From contig CAXTNT010000006.1 in the NCBI GenBank assembly GCA_964245825.1, forward strand, positions 124,001-188,000: 64,000 nt of DNA, given 5' to 3'. Within the stretch, counting starts at the first letter, position 1. Every line of letters starts with the position of its first letter. The notes beneath the pieces are model-generated. The model saw nothing but the letters and a program-made list of their open reading frames with translations. It searched no databases and was not told the origin of the DNA. Shown here piece after piece: positions 15,348-24,194 of this stretch. The stretch comes from CAJCIY01 sp964245825. GTDB lineage: Bacteria; Actinomycetota; Actinomycetes; Mycobacteriales; CAJCIY01. The translations under genes were made by a program, and so were the position numbers.

Positions 15348-17336
15348 ATGCCAGACCAGATCCGCCTGACCGTGGACTTCACGCCGGTCACGGTCGAGGC
15401 CGGGGCGAGCGCGGCCGCGGCGCTGGAGGCCGCCGGTGTCCGAGGCGCGGCGGTGGTCCGGCTCAACGAGCAGCCTGTCCTGCGCGACCTCGCCACGGTG
15501 CTCGAGGACGGCGACGTCGTGGAGTCGGTCCCCTTCGACTCCGACGAGGGCCGGTCGGTGCTTCGCCACTCCGCGGCACACGTGCTCGCCCAGGCCGTAC
15601 AGGCCCTGTTCCCCGGCACCTCACTGGGCATCGGGCCGCCGATCGAGAACGGCTTCTACTACGACTTCGCCCCGGAGCGCCCGTTCACGCCCGAGGACCT
15701 GACCGCGATCGAGAAGCGGATGAACGACATCGTGCGCCAGCGACAGCACTTCCGCCGTCGGGTGGTCGACGAGCCGACCGCGCGTACGGAGATGGCGGGC
15801 GAGCCCTACAAGCTCGAGTTGCTCGACCTCGCGCACGGCCCCGGCTCCGGCGGCGCCGAGGCGGCGACGGTGGAAGGGGCCGATGCCGAGGTGGGTGGCA
15901 CCGAGATCACCCTGTACGACAACGTCGTCGCCGGCGACGTGGTCTGGACCGACCTGTGCCGGGGCCCGCACGTGCCCACCACGCGGGACATCCCGGCCCT
16001 CCGACTCCTGCGGAGTGCCGCTGCCTACTGGCGTGGAAGTGAGCAGAACCCGCAGCTGCAACGGATCTACGGGACTGCCTGGGAGTCGAAGGACGCGCTG
16101 AAGGCCCACCTCGAGCGGCTCGCCGAGGCCGAGCGACGCGACCACCGCAAGCTCGGCGCGGAGCTCGACCTGTACTCGTTCCCCGACGAGCTCGGCTCCG
16201 GGCTGGCCGTCTTCCACCCCAAGGGCGGTGTCATCCGCCGCGAGATGGAGGACTACTCGCGACGCCGGCATGCCGAGGCCGGCTACGAGTTCGTCAACAC
16301 CCCGCACATCAGCAAGGGCGGCCTGTTCGAGACCTCGGGTCACCTGCCGTACTTCGCGGACACGATGTTCCCGCCCATGCAGCTCGAGGGCGCGGACTAC
16401 TACGTCAAGCCGATGAACTGCCCGATGCACAACCTGATCTTCCGGGCCCGCGGGCGCTCCTACCGGGAGCTGCCGCTGCGGTTGTTCGAGTTCGGCAGCG
16501 TCTACCGGTACGAGAAGTCCGGCGTCGTCCACGGCCTGACCCGGGTACGCGGGATGACCCAGGACGACAGCCACATCTACTGCACCCGGGAGCAGATGCC
16601 GGCCGAGCTGGGCTCCCTGCTGTCGTTCGTGCTGGACCTGCTGCGCGACTTCGGACTGGACGACTTCTATCTCGAGCTGTCCACGCGGGACGACTCGCCC
16701 AAGTTCGTCGGGGAGCCGGCGGAGTGGGAGGAGGCCACCGCGGCGCTGCGCGGCGCGGTCCAGGCATCCGGCCTCGCATTGGTGCCCGATCCGGGTGGCG
16801 CGGCGTACTACGGACCCAAGATCTCCGTGCAGGCCCGCGACGCGATCGGCCGTACCTGGCAGATGTCCACGATCCAGGTCGACTTCCAGCAGCCCAAGCG
16901 ATTCGGTCTGGAGTACCAGGGAGACGACGGCCAGCGACACCAGCCCGTCATGATCCACCGCGCTCTCTTCGGCTCGATCGAACGGTTCCTGGGGGTGCTC
17001 GTCGAGCACTACGCCGGCGCCTTCCCCGCCTGGCTCGCGCCGGTGCAGGTGGTCGGCATCCCCGTCTCCGACGCGCATGTCGGGCACCTGCGCGCCGTCG
17101 CGGACACGCTCGCGGCAGCGGGGATCCGGGTGGAGGTCGACTCCTCGGACGAGCGCATGCAGAAGAAGATCCGTACGGCTCAGAAGCAGAAGGTGCCGTT
17201 CATGCTCATCGCGGGCGACGACGACGTCGCCGCCGGCGCGGTGTCGTTCCGCTACCGGGACGGCACGCAGAACAACGGCGTCCCCATCGCCGCGGCGGTC
17301 GAGGAGATCGTCGAGGCCGTGCGGTCGCGTGGCTGA
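15348..17336 (+). CDS. thrS: Threonyl-tRNA synthetase
   Basis: 662 residues from ATG 15348. Domains in order: TGS (residues 1-65), the editing/TGS-linked SAD domain with HSAAHVLAQAVQ, the class II catalytic core with motif 2 (FRARGRSYRELPLRLFEFGSVYR split by YEKSG) and PMNCPMHNLIF supplying the zinc Cys, motif 3 near IHRALFGSIERFLG, and the anticodon-binding domain. It attaches threonine to its tRNA. First gene of a block with pgsA and PIM synthesis genes, as in mycobacteria, but without the HIT-protein gene that often lies between. Confidence 0.97.
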   Translation: MPDQIRLTVDFTPVTVEAGASAAAALEAAGVRGAAVVRLNEQPVLRDLATVLEDGDVVESVPFDSDEGRSVLRHSAAHVLAQAVQALFPGTSLGIGPPIENGFYYDFAPERPFTPEDLTAIEKRMNDIVRQRQHFRRRVVDEPTARTEMAGEPYKLELLDLAHGPGSGGAEAATVEGADAEVGGTEITLYDNVVAGDVVWTDLCRGPHVPTTRDIPALRLLRSAAAYWRGSEQNPQLQRIYGTAWESKDALKAHLERLAEAERRDHRKLGAELDLYSFPDELGSGLAVFHPKGGVIRREMEDYSRRRHAEAGYEFVNTPHISKGGLFETSGHLPYFADTMFPPMQLEGADYYVKPMNCPMHNLIFRARGRSYRELPLRLFEFGSVYRYEKSGVVHGLTRVRGMTQDDSHIYCTREQMPAELGSLLSFVLDLLRDFGLDDFYLELSTRDDSPKFVGEPAEWEEATAALRGAVQASGLALVPDPGGAAYYGPKISVQARDAIGRTWQMSTIQVDFQQPKRFGLEYQGDDGQRHQPVMIHRALFGSIERFLGVLVEHYAGAFPAWLAPVQVVGIPVSDAHVGHLRAVADTLAAAGIRVEVDSSDERMQKKIRTAQKQKVPFMLIAGDDDVAAGAVSFRYRDGTQNNGVPIAAAVEEIVEAVRSRG

Positions 17337-17431
17337 GGCTGCCGCGACCGGTCCTTGACCTCGACCGCGCTCGAGGTCGCAGGCTCGACACCGACGGCAT
17401 CCGTCGGGCGGTCAGCCGGCTCGTCGGTCGC

Positions 17432-17452
17432 TAGCATCGGGGCCGGAGGAGG
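17432..17452 (+). promoter_or_regulatory. Promoter -10 and RBS of pgsA operon
   Basis: TAGCAT at 17432-17437 followed by GGAGGAGG at 17445-17452 before the ATG at 17464. It allows the phospholipid/PIM genes to be expressed independently of thrS. Confidence 0.5.
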
Positions 17453-17463
17453 ACATCCCCGGC

Positions 17464-18108
17464 ATGCTCAGCCTGCACGTCCGTGCGCCCATCGCGAGGT
17501 TCCTGGCCCCGCTCGTGCGCCGGCTCGCCGACGCCGGCGTGTCACCGGACGTGGTCACCGCGATCGGCGCCCTCGGGGTGTCCGCCGGTGCGCTCGCGTT
17601 CTTCACCCGCGGGGTGTTCTTCCTCGGCACCATCGTCATCACCGCCTTCGTCTTCGCCGACCTGCTCGACGGCCAGATCGCCCGTGCCAGCGGCCGCTCC
17701 AGCGTCTGGGGGGCCTTCCTGGACTCGACCCTCGACCGGGTCGCCGACGCCGCGGTCTTCGGCTCCCTCGCCTTCTGGTACGCCGGCGGTGGCGGCTCGC
17801 TGCCGCTGTGCGGCGCGGCGCTCGGCTGCCTGGTCGCCGGCTCCGTGACCTCGTACATCAAGGCCCGCGCCGAGTCGATCGGGCTGTCGGCGGACGTCGG
17901 CTTCGCCGAGCGGGCCGAGCGGCTCATCATCGTGCTGGTCGCCGCCGGCCTGTACGGCCTGGGCGTGCCCCTGCTGCTGCCGGTGGCCCTCTGGTTCCTG
18001 CTCGGGGCAACGGCGGTGACGGTGGCGCAGCGGCTGGTCGAGGTCCGCCGCCGTGCGCTCGAGCTCGGGCGCGGCGCACCGGCCGCCGCCGATCGGCCCG
18101 CGGCGTGA
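17464..18108 (+). CDS. pgsA: Phosphatidylinositol phosphate synthase (CDP-alcohol phosphatidyltransferase)
   Basis: 214 residues. The full CDP-alcohol phosphotransferase signature D-G-x2-A-R-x8-G-x3-D-x3-D is present at about residues 69-91 (DGQIAR...GAFLDSTLD). Around six hydrophobic segments follow the usual topology of this integral membrane enzyme. In actinobacteria this position, next to the PIM acyltransferase and mannosyltransferase, marks PgsA1, which joins CDP-diacylglycerol with inositol phosphate. The stop overlaps the next start (GTGA). Confidence 0.93.
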   Translation: MLSLHVRAPIARFLAPLVRRLADAGVSPDVVTAIGALGVSAGALAFFTRGVFFLGTIVITAFVFADLLDGQIARASGRSSVWGAFLDSTLDRVADAAVFGSLAFWYAGGGGSLPLCGAALGCLVAGSVTSYIKARAESIGLSADVGFAERAERLIIVLVAAGLYGLGVPLLLPVALWFLLGATAVTVAQRLVEVRRRALELGRGAPAAADRPAA

Positions 18109-19043
18109 GCCTGCGCAACCGCGCCGTGGGTGCCGCGTACGCCGTGGGCTGGTCGGGTCTGCGCCGGTTGCCGGAGACGCCGGCCCGGGCGCTGTTCCAG
18201 GTGGGGGCCGACCTCGCCTGGACCCGGCACGGCAAGGGTGCCGCCCGGCTGCGCAGCAACCTGGCGCGGGTGGTCGCCGCGACCCCGGCGCTGGCGGGCA
18301 CCGACCTGGACGTGCTCGCCGCGGCCGGCCTGCGCTCGTACGCCCGCTACTGGCGGGAGGTCTTCCGGCTGCCGGACGTCTCACCCGAACGACTCCTCGC
18401 CGAGACGCGGGTGATCGACCTGGCGACCCTGACCGGCGCCCATGCCGCCCCGACCGGGACCATCCTGGCGCTGCCGCACATGGGCAACTGGGATGCGGCC
18501 GGCGCCTGGCTCGTGAGCACAGGAGTGCCTTTCACGACCGTCGCCGAGCGGCTCGAGCCTGCCAGCGTGTTCGACCGCTTCGTCGCCTTCCGCGAGTCCC
18601 TCGGCATGGAGGTGGTGCCGCTGACGGGCGGTGAGCAGCCCCCCTTTGCGTTGCTGCGTGACCGGCTGCTGGCCGGCGGGATGCTCTGCCTGCTCGCCGA
18701 CCGCGACCTGACGGCGGCGGGAGTACCGGTCCGGTTCTTCGGCGCGACCGCGACGATCCCGGCAGGGCCGGCGTTGTTGGCTCTGCGCACGGGAGCCACC
18801 CTGCTGCCCGTCACCGGCTGGTACGACGACCCGGCGCCCTGGAACCTGCGCATCCACGACCCGGTCGGCGACCCGGGTGTCGGCACCGAGGCCGAGCGGG
18901 TGGCGGTCATGAGCCAAGAACTCGCGGATGCGTTCGCGGAGTCGATCGCGGCGCACCCGGTGGACTGGCACATGCTGGCGCGGCTGTGGCGCGACGATCT
19001 GGCGCCCCGCTGCGGCCAGGGCATGCGGCCGGCGGCAGGCTGA
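18105..19043 (+). CDS. Phosphatidylinositol mannoside acyltransferase
   Basis: 312 residues from GTG 18105, overlapping the pgsA stop. The acyltransferase H-x4-D motif is HMGNWD (His125, Asp130), as in the lipid A/PIM lauroyltransferase family; ILALPHMGNWDAAGAWL and LLADRDL fit the PatA pattern. It is expected to acylate the mannose of PIM1/PIM2 on the cytoplasmic face of the membrane. Fully embedded in the pgsA-acyltransferase-mannosyltransferase operon; the downstream gene starts within its stop codon (TGATG). Confidence 0.92.
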   Translation: MSLRNRAVGAAYAVGWSGLRRLPETPARALFQVGADLAWTRHGKGAARLRSNLARVVAATPALAGTDLDVLAAAGLRSYARYWREVFRLPDVSPERLLAETRVIDLATLTGAHAAPTGTILALPHMGNWDAAGAWLVSTGVPFTTVAERLEPASVFDRFVAFRESLGMEVVPLTGGEQPPFALLRDRLLAGGMLCLLADRDLTAAGVPVRFFGATATIPAGPALLALRTGATLLPVTGWYDDPAPWNLRIHDPVGDPGVGTEAERVAVMSQELADAFAESIAAHPVDWHMLARLWRDDLAPRCGQGMRPAAG

Positions 19044-20137
19044 TGCGGGTCGGGTTGGTCTGTCCGTACGTGTGGGACGTGCCGGGCGGGGTCCAGGCGC
19101 ACGTCCGCGACCTCGCCGAGACGCTGCTCGCGCTGGGCCACGAGGTCAGCGTGCTGACGCCGGCCTCGGACGACGCGGCCCTGCCGGCGTACGCGGTCTC
19201 GGCGGGCCGCGCCGTGCCCGTCCCGTACAACGGCGCTGTCGCCCGGATGCTGTTGGGCCCGGTGAGCGCCGGCCGGGTGCGTCGCTGGCTGCGCGATGGC
19301 GGGTTCGACCTGCTCCACGTGCACGAGCCGGCGGCGCCCAGCGTGTCCATCGTCGCGCTCTACTGGTCCGAGCTGCCGGTGGTGGCGACCTTCCACGCGA
19401 GCAACGCCCGGTCGCGGGCGATGATCGTGCTCGAGCCGCTGATCATCCCGGCGCTGGAGAAGGTTCGCGGGCGGATCGCGGTCAGCGAGGCCGCCCGACG
19501 GACGACCGTGTCTCACCTCGGCGGCGACGCCGTGCTGATCCCCAACGGGGTCGCGGTGGACCGCTTCGCCCACGCGCCCCTGCTGCCCGGACATCCGGAC
19601 GGTCGCACCGTGGCGTTCCTGGGCCGGAGCGACGAGCCGCGCAAGGGCCTCTCGGTGCTGCTCGCGGCGATGGCCCTGCTGCCGCCGGAGGTGCGACTGC
19701 TGGTCGCGGGCCCGGGCGAGGTGGAGATCCCGGCGGGGATCGCCGACCAGGTGACCGTGCTCGGGCTCGTCGACGACGCAACGAAGGCGTCGCTACTGCG
19801 GTCGGCGGATGTGTTCGTCGCGCCCAACACCGGCAGTGAGAGCTTCGGGATCGTGCTGCTGGAGGCGATGGCCGCCGGTGCTCCGGTCGTGGCGAGCGAC
19901 CTCGACGCCTTCTCCCGGGTGCTCGACCACGGCCGCTGCGGGGTGCTGTTCCCGGCGGGTGATCCGGCAGGCCTGGCCGGCGCCGTACGCGCACTGCTGG
20001 CCGACCCTGCCCGCCGCGAGGCGCTGGCCCGCTCGGCCCGCGCCGAGGCCCGCCGCTACGACTGGCCCGTGGTCGCACGCCAGGTGCTGGACGTGTACGA
20101 GGCGGTGCTCGACGCGAGCCGGTCAGCGGCCACGTGA
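19043..20137 (+). CDS. pimA: PimA-like phosphatidylinositol mannosyltransferase (GT4)
   Basis: 364 residues from the ATG overlapping the preceding TGA. GT-B glycosyltransferase: N-terminal GLVCPYVWDVPGGVQAHV (glycine loop), HVHEPAAPSVS, AVSEAARRT, and the C-terminal donor domain with LGRSDEPRKGLSVLL and the EX7E motif in ESFGIVLLEAMAAG. PimA transfers the first mannose from GDP-mannose to phosphatidylinositol. Length and context match mycobacterial PimA. Confidence 0.92.
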   Translation: MRVGLVCPYVWDVPGGVQAHVRDLAETLLALGHEVSVLTPASDDAALPAYAVSAGRAVPVPYNGAVARMLLGPVSAGRVRRWLRDGGFDLLHVHEPAAPSVSIVALYWSELPVVATFHASNARSRAMIVLEPLIIPALEKVRGRIAVSEAARRTTVSHLGGDAVLIPNGVAVDRFAHAPLLPGHPDGRTVAFLGRSDEPRKGLSVLLAAMALLPPEVRLLVAGPGEVEIPAGIADQVTVLGLVDDATKASLLRSADVFVAPNTGSESFGIVLLEAMAAGAPVVASDLDAFSRVLDHGRCGVLFPAGDPAGLAGAVRALLADPARREALARSARAEARRYDWPVVARQVLDVYEAVLDASRSAAT

Positions 20138-20664
20138 CCGCCCTCGTCGTGGGGCTCGCCGTCCTGGCGCTGCTGGCCGCGGGCGGGGTGTACCTGACCT
20201 GGCTCGGTGGCCGGCACGACCGGCTGACCGCCCGCGCCGACGGCGCCTGGGCCGCGCTCGACGCCCAGCTCGCGCGGCGCGCGGCCGCCGGACGGGCGCT
20301 CGCGGTCAGCCGCCGGCACCGCGCCGTGCTGACGGCGGCAGACGTGGTGCTCGCCGCGGCGGGGGACACCGCCCCGACGGATGCCCGCCAAGACGCCGAG
20401 AACGCGCTCGGCCGGGCGATGCGGGCCGCCGGGTACGAGCGACTGGAGGCGGACTCCGTACCCGAGCTCCGGTCGGCCGCGCAGCGGGTCCTGCTGGCGC
20501 GCCAGTTCCACAACGACGCCGTCCGCGACCTGCTGGCCATCCGGCACCGCCCGACGGCGCGGCTGCTGCGGTGGGCGCGTGGCGGCACGCAGCGCTACTT
20601 CGAGATCGACGACACGGTGCTCACCGGGCCGCCGCAGCGCGCCGCGGAGGGCCGGCGCACATAG
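20134..20664 (+). CDS. LemA-like membrane protein (Rv2609c N-terminal-like, no NUDIX domain)
   Basis: 176 residues from the GTG overlapping the pimA stop. One N-terminal transmembrane helix (residues 4-24) is followed by an Ala/Arg-rich helical region with LTARADGAWAALDAQLARRAAAGRALA, then LARQFHNDAVRDLLAIRHRP and a terminal YFEIDD. The mycobacterial gene at this place, as I recall it, combines a similar N-terminal part with a NUDIX hydrolase domain; here the NUDIX part is absent. Role unknown; position suggests a link to PIM or envelope synthesis. Confidence 0.7.
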   Translation: MTALVVGLAVLALLAAGGVYLTWLGGRHDRLTARADGAWAALDAQLARRAAAGRALAVSRRHRAVLTAADVVLAAAGDTAPTDARQDAENALGRAMRAAGYERLEADSVPELRSAAQRVLLARQFHNDAVRDLLAIRHRPTARLLRWARGGTQRYFEIDDTVLTGPPQRAAEGRRT

Positions 20665-20667
20665 CCT
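20662..20667 (+). promoter_or_regulatory. -10 element of leaderless DUF3048 gene
   Basis: TAGCCT, six bases before ATG 20674, so the transcript should begin at the start codon. Confidence 0.5.
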
Positions 20668-20673
20668 CGTTCG

Positions 20674-21684
20674 ATGCGCCTGCCCGCTCTTGCCGCCGCC
20701 GCCGCCGTGGCAGCCGCCGTGCTCGCCGGCTGCGGTGCCCACCCGCACGCCGCTCCCCCGCCCCCCGCGCCGACCACCACGACCCCGACTCCCCGGCCGT
20801 CGGCCACGCCTACTCCGCCCGCGACGCTGTCTCCGCTGACCGGCCTGCGGGTCGCCGCGCTGGGACCGGTGGTCGGCGTCAAGGTCGACAACGTCGGTTC
20901 CTTCGGCCAGAACGGGCTGAACGCCGCGGACGTCGTCTACTGCGAGGAGGTCGAGGGCGGCCTGACCCGCCTGCTCGCGATCTTCTCCTCATCGCTCCCG
21001 ACCGCGGTGGGACCGGTGCGTTCGGGGCGTCAGAGCGACCTCGAGCTACTCGGTGAGTACGGCCGGATCGCGATGGCCTTCTCCGGCGCCAACGTGGCGG
21101 TGGCCGAGCAGTTCCGAGCGGCCAATCTCGTGGACGACTCCTACGACGACGTGACGGGTGCCTACCACTTCGACACCGACCGGCCCAAGCCGTACCAGTT
21201 CCTGGTCGACGTGCGGTCGCTCGCGCAGCAGCATCCGGGGGTGGACGCCAAGGACGTCGGTTTCCGATTCGGCGCGGTGCCACCGGGCGCCAGCGGCCCC
21301 GCCACCAGCTTCTCGGTGCACTACCCGGACACGACCATCTCGGGGGCGACGAGCGGGCCGGGCTACGCGATCGCCAGGGTCGGCCGGACGCTGAGCACCG
21401 ACGGCGTGCCGGTGACGGCCACCAACGTGCTGCTGCAGTACGTCTCCGTGCACAGCACGGGCTATACCGACCACAACGGCGACGCGACGCCCTACTCGCA
21501 GACAGTGGGCTCGGGGCGGGCGGTGCTGCTCCGCGGCGGTCACGCGTACCCCGGCACCTGGTCGCGGACGAGAGCGGCGGCGCCGACGACGTGGGCCGCG
21601 GCGGGCGGCGGCGCGCTGCGCCTCGCGCCCGGCCGGACGTGGGTGCTGCTGGTCCCGATCGGCAGCGTCGTCATCCTCGGTTAG
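20674..21684 (+). CDS. DUF3048 (YerB-like) lipoprotein
   Basis: 336 residues. Lipobox LAGC with Cys20 after a hydrophobic signal, then a Pro/Thr-rich linker (residues 25-48) and the DUF3048 domain: VGVKVDNVGSFGQNGLNAADVVYCEEVEGGLTRLLAIF and VGPVRSGRQSDLELL are typical. The family is exported and lipid-anchored; its biochemical role is not established, though the domain is often found with cell-envelope genes. Independent leaderless promoter inferred. Confidence 0.88.
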   Translation: MRLPALAAAAAVAAAVLAGCGAHPHAAPPPPAPTTTTPTPRPSATPTPPATLSPLTGLRVAALGPVVGVKVDNVGSFGQNGLNAADVVYCEEVEGGLTRLLAIFSSSLPTAVGPVRSGRQSDLELLGEYGRIAMAFSGANVAVAEQFRAANLVDDSYDDVTGAYHFDTDRPKPYQFLVDVRSLAQQHPGVDAKDVGFRFGAVPPGASGPATSFSVHYPDTTISGATSGPGYAIARVGRTLSTDGVPVTATNVLLQYVSVHSTGYTDHNGDATPYSQTVGSGRAVLLRGGHAYPGTWSRTRAAAPTTWAAAGGGALRLAPGRTWVLLVPIGSVVILG

Positions 21685-21699
21685 CCCGGCTCGCGCCGG

Positions 21700-21705
21700 T
21701 ACGAT
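21700..21705 (+). promoter_or_regulatory. -10 element of leaderless pdxS
   Basis: TACGAT ends six bases before GTG 21712. This selects GTG 21712 over the adjacent GTG 21709. Confidence 0.5.
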
Positions 21706-21711
21706 GGAGTG

Positions 21712-22629
21712 GTGAGCGACGTCAGCACCCCCGCGACCCAGACCGACTCCCGTACCGGCACCGACCGGGTCAAGCGCGGGATGGCCGAGATGCTCAAGGG
21801 CGGCGTGATCATGGACGTCGTCAACGCCGAGCAGGCGAAGATCGCCGAGCAGGCCGGCGCGGTCGCGGTGATGGCGCTGGAGCGCGTGCCCGCCGACATC
21901 CGGGCGGAGGGCGGGGTGTCCCGGATGAGCGACCCCGACATGATCGACGCGATCATCGCCGCGGTGTCGGTCCCGGTGATGGCCAAGGCCCGCATCGGGC
22001 ACTTCGTGGAGGCCCGGGTGCTGCAGTCGCTCGGGGTCGACTACATCGACGAGTCCGAGGTGCTGACCCCGGCCGACTACGCCAACCACATCGACAAGTG
22101 GGCCTTCACCGTCCCCTTCGTCTGCGGTGCGACCAGCCTGGGCGAGGCCCTGCGACGGATCACCGAGGGGGCGGCGATGATCCGCTCCAAGGGCGAGGCG
22201 GGGACCGGCGACGTGTCCAACGCCACGACGCACATGCGCACCATCCGCGCCGAGATCAACCGGCTGCACTCGATGTCCTCCGACGAGGTCTACGTCGCGG
22301 CCAAGGAGTTGCAGGCCCCCTACGAGCTGGTGCGCGAGGTGGCTGCGGCCGGCCGGCTGCCGGTGGTCCTGTTCACCGCCGGTGGCATCGCGACCCCCGC
22401 GGACGCCGCGATGATGATGCAACTGGGGGCCGACGGCGTCTTCGTCGGCTCGGGGATCTTCAAGTCGGGCAACCCGCAGCAGCGGGCCGAGGCGATCGTG
22501 GCCGCGACCACGTACCACGACGATCCGGACGTGATCGCCAAGGTGAGCCGGGGGCTGGGCGCGGCCATGGTCGGCATCAACGTGGAGCAGCTCCCCGTCG
22601 ACCATCGGCTCGCCAGCCGCGGTTGGTAG
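21712..22629 (+). CDS. pdxS: Pyridoxal 5'-phosphate synthase lyase subunit
   Basis: 305 residues from GTG 21712 (GTG 21709 is an alternative). The TIM-barrel family is unmistakable: KRGMAEMLKGGVIMDV, AVMALERVPADIRAEGGVSRMSDP, VPVMAKARIGHFVEA with the Schiff-base lysine, and GTGDVSNATTHMR. It condenses ribose 5-phosphate, glyceraldehyde 3-phosphate and ammonia to PLP. The glutaminase partner pdxT follows at once with a short overlap. Confidence 0.97.
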   Translation: MSDVSTPATQTDSRTGTDRVKRGMAEMLKGGVIMDVVNAEQAKIAEQAGAVAVMALERVPADIRAEGGVSRMSDPDMIDAIIAAVSVPVMAKARIGHFVEARVLQSLGVDYIDESEVLTPADYANHIDKWAFTVPFVCGATSLGEALRRITEGAAMIRSKGEAGTGDVSNATTHMRTIRAEINRLHSMSSDEVYVAAKELQAPYELVREVAAAGRLPVVLFTAGGIATPADAAMMMQLGADGVFVGSGIFKSGNPQQRAEAIVAATTYHDDPDVIAKVSRGLGAAMVGINVEQLPVDHRLASRGW

Positions 22630-23234
22630 CCGACACGGGCCCCCGGGTCGGGGTCCTGGGACTGCAGGGGGACGTGCGTGAGCACGTGTCGGCGTTGGGT
22701 CGGCTCGGGGTCGCCGCGACCGCCGTCCGGCGGCCCGCGGAGCTCGCGGCAGTGGACGCGCTCGTGCTCCCGGGCGGCGAGTCGACCGCGATCATCCGGC
22801 TGGCCTGCACTGCGGGCCTGCTCGAGCCGCTCCGGGCGCGGATCACCAACGGCATGCCGACGTTCGGGGTCTGTGCGGGCATGGTCCTGCTCGCCGCCGG
22901 CGGGGTGTTGGACGGGGAGTCGGGCCAGCAGACGCTCGGCGGCCTGGACATCACCGTGCGCCGCAACGCCTTCGGCCGGCAGGTGGCTTCCTTCGAGGGT
23001 CCGGTCGACGTGGCGGGCGTGGGGCTCGTGCAGGGCGTGTTCATCCGCGCGCCCTGGGTGGAGCGGGTCGGACCGCGGGTGGAGGTGCTCGCGACGCTCT
23101 CGGCGGGCCCGGCCGCCGGTAGAGTCGTGGCCGTACGCCAGGGCGTCGTGCTGGCCATCTCGTTTCACCCGGAGCTGACCGGCGACGCCCGCGTACACGG
23201 CCTTTTCGTCGAGATGCTGAGGAGCGCGCAGTGA
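22623..23234 (+). CDS. pdxT: Pyridoxal 5'-phosphate synthase glutaminase subunit
   Basis: 203 residues from TTG 22623, seven bases inside the pdxS end; the next in-frame start would remove the conserved VGVLGLQGDVREH opening. Class I amidotransferase residues are Cys84 (FGVCAGM), His182 and Glu184 (SFHPEL), plus LPGGEST. It supplies ammonia from glutamine to PdxS. Stop overlaps yebC (GTGA). Confidence 0.95.
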   Translation: MVADTGPRVGVLGLQGDVREHVSALGRLGVAATAVRRPAELAAVDALVLPGGESTAIIRLACTAGLLEPLRARITNGMPTFGVCAGMVLLAAGGVLDGESGQQTLGGLDITVRRNAFGRQVASFEGPVDVAGVGLVQGVFIRAPWVERVGPRVEVLATLSAGPAAGRVVAVRQGVVLAISFHPELTGDARVHGLFVEMLRSAQ

Positions 23235-23986
23235 GCGGCCACTCCAAGTGGGCCACGACCAAGCACAAGAAGGCGGTCGTCGACGCCAAGCGGGGCAAGC
23301 TGTTCGCGAAGCTGATCAAGAACGTCGAGGTCGCCGCCCGGACCGGCGGCGCCGATCTCGCCGGCAACCCGACGCTGGCCGACGCGGTCGCGAAAGCCAA
23401 GGGGCAGAGCGTCCCGAACGACAACATTGACCGCGCGGTCAAGCGTGGCGCGGGCCTGGAGGCCGGCGGCGCCCACTACGAGGCGTTCGCGTACGAGGGC
23501 TACGGGCCGAGCGGCGTCGCCCTCTACATCGAGTGCCTCTCGGACAACCGCAACCGGGCCGCGAGCGAGGTGCGGACGGCCCTGTCCCGCAATGGTGGCC
23601 AGCTCGCCGACCCCGGCTCGGTCGCCTACCTGTTCAGCCGCAAGGGCGTGGTGCTGGTGCCCGCCGCCGGGACCTCCGAGGACGACGTGCTCGCTGCCGT
23701 GCTCGAGGCCGGGGCTGAGGAGGTCAACGACGTGGGCGAGAGCTTCGAGGTCGTCAGCGAGGCCACCGACTTGCCCGCTGTCCGCGATGCCGTCGCCGGT
23801 GCAGGGCTGGAGGTCGAGTCCGCCGACACCGCCTGGCTGCCGAGCCTGCACATCGAGCTCGAGGTCGACGCCGCCGGGAAGGTCGTGCGGCTGGTCGACG
23901 CCTTGGAGGACTGCGACGACGTCCAGAACGTCTGGACCAACGCGGACATGAGCGAGGAGGTCCTGGCCGAACTCGAGGACGCCTGA
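23231..23986 (+). CDS. YebC/PmpR-family protein
   Basis: 251 residues from GTG. Starts SGHSKWATTKHKKAVVDAKRGKLFAKLIKNVEVAAR and contains the GYGPSGVALYIECLSDNRNR motif of the family, closing with the conserved AWLPS...EDCDDVQNVWTN. Annotated as a probable transcriptional regulator; recent work on the family also links it to ribosome function on proline-rich stretches. The link pdxT-yebC-ruvC is standard in actinobacteria. Confidence 0.95.
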   Translation: MSGHSKWATTKHKKAVVDAKRGKLFAKLIKNVEVAARTGGADLAGNPTLADAVAKAKGQSVPNDNIDRAVKRGAGLEAGGAHYEAFAYEGYGPSGVALYIECLSDNRNRAASEVRTALSRNGGQLADPGSVAYLFSRKGVVLVPAAGTSEDDVLAAVLEAGAEEVNDVGESFEVVSEATDLPAVRDAVAGAGLEVESADTAWLPSLHIELEVDAAGKVVRLVDALEDCDDVQNVWTNADMSEEVLAELEDA

Positions 23987-24051
23987 CGTTGAAGACGGGG
24001 CTGCCATCCCCTGCCCTCCCCCCTCAGCTCTGCCCCGGCCCGACCGATCGT

Positions 24052-24109
24052 CGAGATGTGGGAAATGTCCGTACGGGGCGGCGTGTCGCGGTGAACACGC
24101 CGCATCTCG
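24052..24109 (-). repeat. 58-bp dispersed inverted-repeat element, copy 1
   Basis: In reverse orientation; begins CGAGATGCGGCG and ends CATCTCG like the two copies at 50570 and 57260 and has the same exact length. Shares the internal GTTCACCGC block. Lies between yebC and ruvC. An extra 9-bp inverted repeat (AAATGTCCG at 24063, CGGACATTT at 24111) overlaps it here. Confidence 0.8.
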
Positions 24110-24173
24110 GCGGACATTTGATGGCTGGGGTAGTCGCTCGGCGCGGCTCCACGGCGAGGGGGCGCGGCGCCCC

Positions 24174-24194
24174 TAGGCTCGAACACGTGTTCGC
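24174..24194 (+). promoter_or_regulatory. LexA (SOS) box overlapping leaderless ruvC promoter
   Basis: TCGAAC-ACGT-GTTCGC at 24179-24194 matches the actinobacterial LexA consensus TCGAAC-N4-GTTCGA at eleven of twelve arm positions. A -10 hexamer TAGGCT (24174-24179) ends just before it, predicting transcription from the GTG at 24187, which itself lies inside the box. LexA binding would therefore block both promoter clearance and the start codon region. Confidence 0.75.
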
